Source of the DNA: Trogon surrucura
Taxonomy: Eukaryota > Chordata > Aves > Trogoniformes > Trogonidae
Direction: 5' to 3'
Length of the DNA: 64,000 nt
Assembly: GCA_020746105.1 (NCBI GenBank)
Contig: CM036618.1
Coordinates: 97,272,122 to 97,336,121 of the forward strand
Shown here: in pieces, positions 50,730-64,000 of the stretch
How the letters are laid out: each line of letters starts with the position of its first letter
How positions within the stretch are numbered: the stretch's first letter is position 1
Made by a program: the position numbers and the translations under genes
The notes under the pieces: model-generated
The model's input: the letters and a program-made list of their open reading frames with translations, nothing else
Database searches by the model: none
What the model was told of the DNA's origin: nothing

Positions 50730-53700
50730 GCATGCTCAGCTGTTAAGAGAGTGGAGAACTTTCTATGTTAGATGGATGAACAAGCCATGAAGCTGCTGGC
50801 GCTGTGTTGCTGTGGTTTGTCTGGGACCGTTGGTCCTTCTGGAACTACATGCTGGAGAGTGACACCAACACGCCTGGAGGAGGCAATGCTTGTGAGAGGT
50901 TTCTTCTGCCCCAGGAGACTTTGCTGTGGGTTTGCCTTTGCCAGTGCTGTGGGGAGACAGTTTGAGTCACTAGAGCTGTTGGTATGCTGCTTTTTCTTGC
51001 AAAACCCAGCCAGTGCCAGTCCTTCAAAGGCCAGCAGTCAGAACCCACAGCATTAGCTTAAAAATTTAATTTAAAAAAAGTGGTTTGCTCTTGATTTCTG
51101 GTGCTGGTGCCTCTGAGGAGCTAGCTTGCCAGCTTTGTCTGTAATCCCAAAACCTAAGCACAGAGTTTTTCAAGTGGAGAGTTTGGGGAGGTTGCTGATT
51201 TGTGGTTGATTGTTTTGTTTTGGTTTTTTTTAAATGAAGATAAGCTGAGTTGAGTTTTTGAGATGCAGTCCAAGTCTAAGTGGTCCTTCCAGCCACTGTG
51301 GATAAGATGCAGCATTTTCCATAGCAGAGAGCACACGAGGGGGTGATGCAGCTGCTGTTGCCTCCGGCTGCTGGTTCCTGTCCAGGATCGAAGGGAGGTG
51401 TAGCTGGTTCTGACTGGTGTGCCAGTTGTCTTCGTAAGCCAGGTTCATGTATGTGTGTGCTTCTGTTCCCTAACGAGACATCTTAACCACATTGCTAACT
51501 GAGAGGCATGACTGAAGAGAATTAAGTAGCAACTTGATTACAGGAGTTTAGGATTTTTTGTGTGTTCCATGCGAGACCTGCGACACATCACAAGCTGCCA
51601 GAAAAAGGTCCGTGGCACTTCCAAACTGAATAGCTAAGGCTTGTCTCTCTCTCTCTTCCCCCCCTCTTTTTAATTTGAAGCCATTTTAACATAAATACCC
51701 CCAAACAAGGTACATACCAGTTGCTAGAGCTTTCCTATGGTGTTTTTGTAGTTTCAGTTGTCTCAGGAAAGCAACGATCACCAACTGCGCCCAGGGGAGC
51801 AGAAATCCATGCCTGCCTCGTGCAGCCCCAAATAACTGAGCTGTGGCTGTTGTGCTGTGCGTTGGCCTGTGCTAAGGCAGCAGAAAGGTGACGTGTGACA
51901 GATCTCGTCATCCTAAGAAAATATTGTTAAGGATTTTCTTTTTTTTTTTTTTTTTCCTTAGAAATTGCTGTGTCTTCTCTTGGGAAGCCTAGAATAAGAG
52001 AGTTGGAGATGGAGAGAAAAAAAATGCAAAGAAAATAATGCTGTTTATTTAAATGTAGGTGAGTATTTCCAGTTCTCCACTATAGCTATTTATTTCTTTA
52101 TTTATCTGGCACATCTGTTAATAGTTTTATAAAGCTCCTCAGGGAGAAGTAACAGATGAAACCTTCACCATCTAGAATCACAGCAGTTGTGTGTGTTTTC
52201 CTTGTGTTCTGCCAACTGTTGCAAGCAAGCGTGATGAATCATCTCCTGTCAGCAGATCTCAGTATTGCTTAGGAACTGGTGGTCTTGACTGAAAAGATAG
52301 TTGGATTTTGCTCCAAGTTATCTGGGCTGTTTTTGTAGTTTTATTAGTAATCACAATATATATAACAGGGTGTTGAGAATTTCTTACAGTACTTTGTTGT
52401 AACCATTTGTTTGACAGACAGTGTGAATCTTACCTGCATGAAAGCGATGGTCTAGGAGAAGTGTTGGCTTGATTATTTTAAAAGGATGATAAAACTTAAG
52501 AATCAGCCAGAGACTGAAACTGGCCCAAATCATGAGAGCTACTCAGTTTTCCAGCAGAACATAGTGAGTGTTGAACATCAGACTTGGGATTAGCATTATG
52601 CTATTAAAGATAAAAGATTTGATACCAAGAATTGGTGCTTTTAGACAGCGAAAGATGATGTACACTTAATTTTAAGCATTTCTGCTTGTCTGTGGGGAGG
52701 GGGAGGGAATCAAAGTTTTTAAAAAGCCATAATAAACCCCTGTTCAGCAGAGGAAAGCTCAACTACTGATGCAATCTGTGTCATGTTTCTGGCCAGGGTT
52801 TGGGTCTTCTGTGTATGTAAATTGCAGTGTCAGAGTTTAGCTGTCCAGGACATTCATAGATGTGAGGGGAAAACACTAAAACTCACTAACATGCGAAATG
52901 TTTAGCTGTAGTAGAAAGGAAAAACCAAAACCAAATGTTGGGAACTACTGGTATGTTTTTAAGTACTTGAACGTGGGAATGGGCACTACTCTTTGGAATG
53001 AAAGTGCTAACAATAACCCTCCCCAAAATGTTTGAAAGCACTATTTTTATATTAGCAGTTAGTGATTACTACCCTTAAAAGGTAGAAATTGATTTGAATA
53101 GGTTAATATCTAAGAGATTGACCTTTTTCTTTTAAAAAAAAAAAAAATCCTCTCCATTGGATCAGGATCTGACATGCTGAGTGTCTTGGTCCAAACGCCC
53201 TGAAGGTCAATGGGATGCTTTAAAAGGGAGGGCAGCAGGTACATACCACCATTTGCTCTCCACTGCTGGGTGCTGTGTGATTACTGTTAATCGCAACAGA
53301 CTTGGAAGCAAGGAGTCTCTTTCTGTATCTGCTGAGCATCCCACCTGGAAAAGGAGGCGATGAACCTTACTCATGCAGGTTATTTGGAAGCTGCTGCTGT
53401 TTTAGCGACAGCTGCACGTTTCAAAGGCAGTTATCAGATGGGTCAAGCACCACCAGGTTCCACATTTCAGCATGAATTTAAGTGCATGTTTGGAAATGAA
53501 TTTCTGAATATGTCTGTACTCTTACAGCCGTGATCAGTGTTATTGTGCAGTCAAAACTGGCAATTTCTGTATGGAAAGGGACTGGCATGTCCAACAGCAG
53601 CACTGTCATAAAGGGCTGGGTGGGAGAAAGCTCATTTGTTCAGTAATGGGCCTGTTAGGACAGCTACAATATGATGGCTTCTGTTACTGCCACCAAAAAC

Positions 53701-53984
53701 TGAAGGGGGGAGCTGAAGCAATTCAGCCTCTAAAATTTTGCCAACTTTTTTTTTTTTTTTAAAGAGTAGCATTACAAGAGGCACCCTCAGCTTCTCAGAC
53801 AGAAACACACTTTTGACATGGAAGCAGCAGTCTGAACCACAGGGCAAGTGTCAGAAGGGCAGTCAGCAGGACATGAATTCTCCGTTTGAGGAAAGCTGGG
53901 AGAACTCTACAAAAAGGTTGGTGGTACAGACCTGCGGCAGGTACTTGCCAGCCCTCCCATGTGGGTAACTTTTGTTCTTTCATC
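50730..53984. other. Intergenic gap between two convergent 3' ends
   Basis: No gene seen. The sequence is AT-rich with T runs at about 51,939 and 53,748 and a (CT)n stretch near 51,643. Short frames (for example plus 50,772-51,056) have no splice support. Confidence 0.45.
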
Positions 53985-56219
53985 CTTCAAAGATCAATGC
54001 AAACCTTTATTTTCTATAAATAATTTAATAAATACTTTTGTTTTACAATGATACAGCAAATAACAAATTCATAGCAAATGAGTCACAAAATTTAGGATCA
54101 GTATACTTTAATAAGGTATCAGTGTCAAAATACATTTCCTTATCAAGTTAAAGTTCCCATACAGTTATAATATTGTCAATAAGAATTCAGCAATATAGAT
54201 TATGAAATAATTATGATAAAAAGTATGATTAATATTAAGACATGGAATATTTTTTCAGAGTGTTTTAGTAAACTGTTAGGGTATAACATTTTTAATGCTG
54301 AAACTACACAAATACGAAACAGAAGAGCAGTATTCAAGTGTCTTTAATCCTTGAAGCCTTTAAGTCCTTGCCACTGCACATTTGTCAAATCTGGCTTGCC
54401 AATTTTCATCCAATTTTGATGCTTCCGATAGATTATTTTCGCTAAGGTAATAACTTCTTGTTAGGAGTAGATATCTTTTTGGTAATAAACTCTGGAAAGG
54501 TTGCCTACAATAGGGACTACCATATTTTTTTCACATTATGTACCAACAATGAAAGATCTTCAGCTTTTCTAAGATTCAGCTAAGACAGTGAACTCTGAAG
54601 TGCTCTATGATCCCAAGGCTCCCTCTCTGCAAGTGTCAGTGCATGATATAAAGCAATTTTATAAACTAGGCTTCAGCAGAATCTCAAAAGAGTGCATCTT
54701 TGTTCTAAGTTTCTGGGCCATATTTTTACCTTTTGTACATCACCACTGTTCCATTTCCTTCAGTGAAGCTGTGACGATTTACACCAGTGGAGGAAACAAG
54801 ATGGTATGTCCCAACGTGTATCTAGGACTGTATATGTTTTGAAGTCAGAACTGCTCAGCTGCCTTTTATTACTTTAATATTTTTAATATTGTTTAAGTAT
54901 CTTGCAGTTTACACTTTCCAATGGCTTTACCTTTGAAAGCATTCAAAGCCTTATTTTTTTCAAAATACATGCATGACAACTAATGGTAGTTGGAAAGGAG
55001 CTCTGCCTTCTTCATTTCAGCTCCCGATTAATGTAAAGCAAGTAAAAATTATGGAGACCTGCCTGCCAGCTATTCAGCTCACTACACAATCCTCAATTCT
55101 TTTTCTCTGCTGGTAACTGAGTTAGCCTCATACGCTGGGAAATACTACTTTAACTTCTGGTTTTAATGATTCACTATTGCAATTATATCGCTAGCTAGCA
55201 TATAAAGTGAAAAAGGGTAACATTAATCAGGTGTTAGTACTGGCCGCTGGTCAGATTCCTGAAATATCAAGCAACACTGTAACAAACAGTACTAGTTCTA
55301 GCAGAAACAGCTCTTAAAAGTTGTGTCCTAGATATAGCAAAAGTACCAAGAGATAATTAACAGCTGGCCCAGAAAGAAATTTTTTTTTAAAAAAAAAGTT
55401 TTGTGTAACAGGAAAAAAAAGGAAACAACAAAGAACAAAACAAGAAACCTCAACACAAATGAAAACACAGGTCTAAATCCTCCACTGGGGTAAATCTGTA
55501 GGATTCCCTTGGCTGTAGAGCTAAGCCAGGTTAAGGCAGCAGCTGAGAGTGTGGCTTGCTTCTGAGGAAGAAAAGCTTAAAACGTGCAACTTTCACAGAT
55601 ACCCACAAACACTGCAGTTCACCATTCACATTTCTTTCAATGAAGTGTATAAAAACGGAGGGAAGCGGGGCGGGAGGGGAGGCGGAAGGCTGGGATTTTC
55701 CTTTAGTATGCTTGTCCAAAAGTTATTAAAGTTACAATACGATAAATGCTGGAACACAGAAAGACTCAAAGGATTTCAGTTTGGCAGATCAACAAAAAGC
55801 TGTGGTTGGAGATCAAATTTGTTTCATTCATCTTTGGCAATAAAAATAAATCTTTGCAGTTCTGCAGCCAAAGTATCCATCCCATGATGAAGCATTTATG
55901 CCACAGCTTTTTATCAGCACAAAATTTGAAGAAAATTTCAGTATATAAATTACAGGTACTGAGATAAGGGGAGGGTATAATCAAACTCTCTAAACAACAC
56001 TTTAATTGCAATAGAGAAAATACAGTAGATGTATTTCTTTAATATGAATAATAAAGTGAGTAACTTCAAAAGGCCACTATTTGGTAACGTGGACACGTTC
56101 AATATCTAAGTAAAATCCTGTAAAAGTGTATTGGTATTAGAAATTGTCTACTTGCAAAAATATATTTAAAAACTGAAGCTGTTTTGAACAGTGTAGGCCA
56201 CGGAATATTGCAGGATCGC
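53985..56219 (-). other. EPAS1 3' untranslated region
   Basis: It begins directly after the TGA at 56,220-56,222 and runs about 2.2 kb to the poly(A) signal at 54,006-54,011. It is AU-rich on the transcript strand, with clustered AUUUA-type motifs near the 3' end (taaat on the plus strand around 54,015-54,035), which commonly confer mRNA instability. The 84-codon plus-strand frame at 54,588-54,842 is antisense and chance-like. The exact cleavage site is inferred. Confidence 0.75.
54006..54011 (-). terminator. EPAS1 poly(A) signal
   Basis: TTTATT on the plus strand gives AATAAA on the minus strand, at the end of the AU-rich 3'UTR. Cleavage would fall about 15-25 bases further on, near 53,985. 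Confidence 0.65.

Positions 56220-64000
<7,781 letters not shown>

Noticed and set aside
54588-54842. 84-codon plus-strand frame
   Set aside because: It lies antisense inside the EPAS1 3'UTR, with no start context or conservation that I can recognise.

Overview
The window looks like a piece of a bird genome. The evidence is CR1 (chicken repeat 1) LINE copies on the minus strand, two solo LTRs of one endogenous-retrovirus family, AT-rich non-coding DNA with many homopolymer runs, and one clearly recognisable vertebrate gene with spaced exons and normal splice sites. There is no sign of prokaryotic organisation: no operons, no Shine-Dalgarno spacing, no CRISPR.

Right end (about 53,985-64,000, minus strand): the 3' half of EPAS1, which encodes HIF-2alpha. 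The window edge cuts through the exon that ends the PAS-B/PAC region (exon 8 by comparison with the 16-exon human gene). Exons 9-16 are complete, and I joined all of them with matching phases and GT/AG sites. Together they encode about 570 residues, including both oxygen-dependent-degradation prolines, the C-terminal transactivation domain with its FIH asparagine, and the natural stop. A 2.2 kb AU-rich 3'UTR ends at a canonical AATAAA near 54,010. The paralogue is EPAS1 and not HIF1A, because the hydroxylation box reads LAPYIPMDGEDFQL and the distinctive EPAS1 C-terminus is present.

Middle (about 14,290-50,720, plus strand): a candidate gene that I do not recognise, tail-to-tail with EPAS1. 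It has a CpG-rich promoter-like block with a GC box and a G-quadruplex-prone (AGGGC)n tract, a leader exon ending in a strong donor (GAG|GTGAGT at 14,773), an ATG exon (18,923-19,026), and three more short exons (42,083-42,209; 45,367-45,407; 49,286-49,379). Their phases fit and read through to a TAA, giving a conceptual 121-residue protein. A canonical poly(A) signal follows at 50,702. This is the most interesting item here, but it rests on splice signals and phase only. One donor is weak, and the first coding exon also looks splice-competent on the other strand.

The very long second intron of this candidate (19-42 kb) holds a 5'-truncated CR1 with a 402-codon open frame and a damaged reverse-transcriptase active site (27,959-29,900), plus a short CR1 tail (35,763-36,062).

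Left end (1-14,290): gene-poor DNA with an old CR1 relic (about 585-915) and two solo LTRs (3,571-4,357 and 11,206-11,940). Each LTR is flanked by its own perfect 5-bp target-site duplication (ACCTC and CCCTG), so they are two independent insertions and not one provirus. Most of the remaining open frames in the window are chance or antisense frames.
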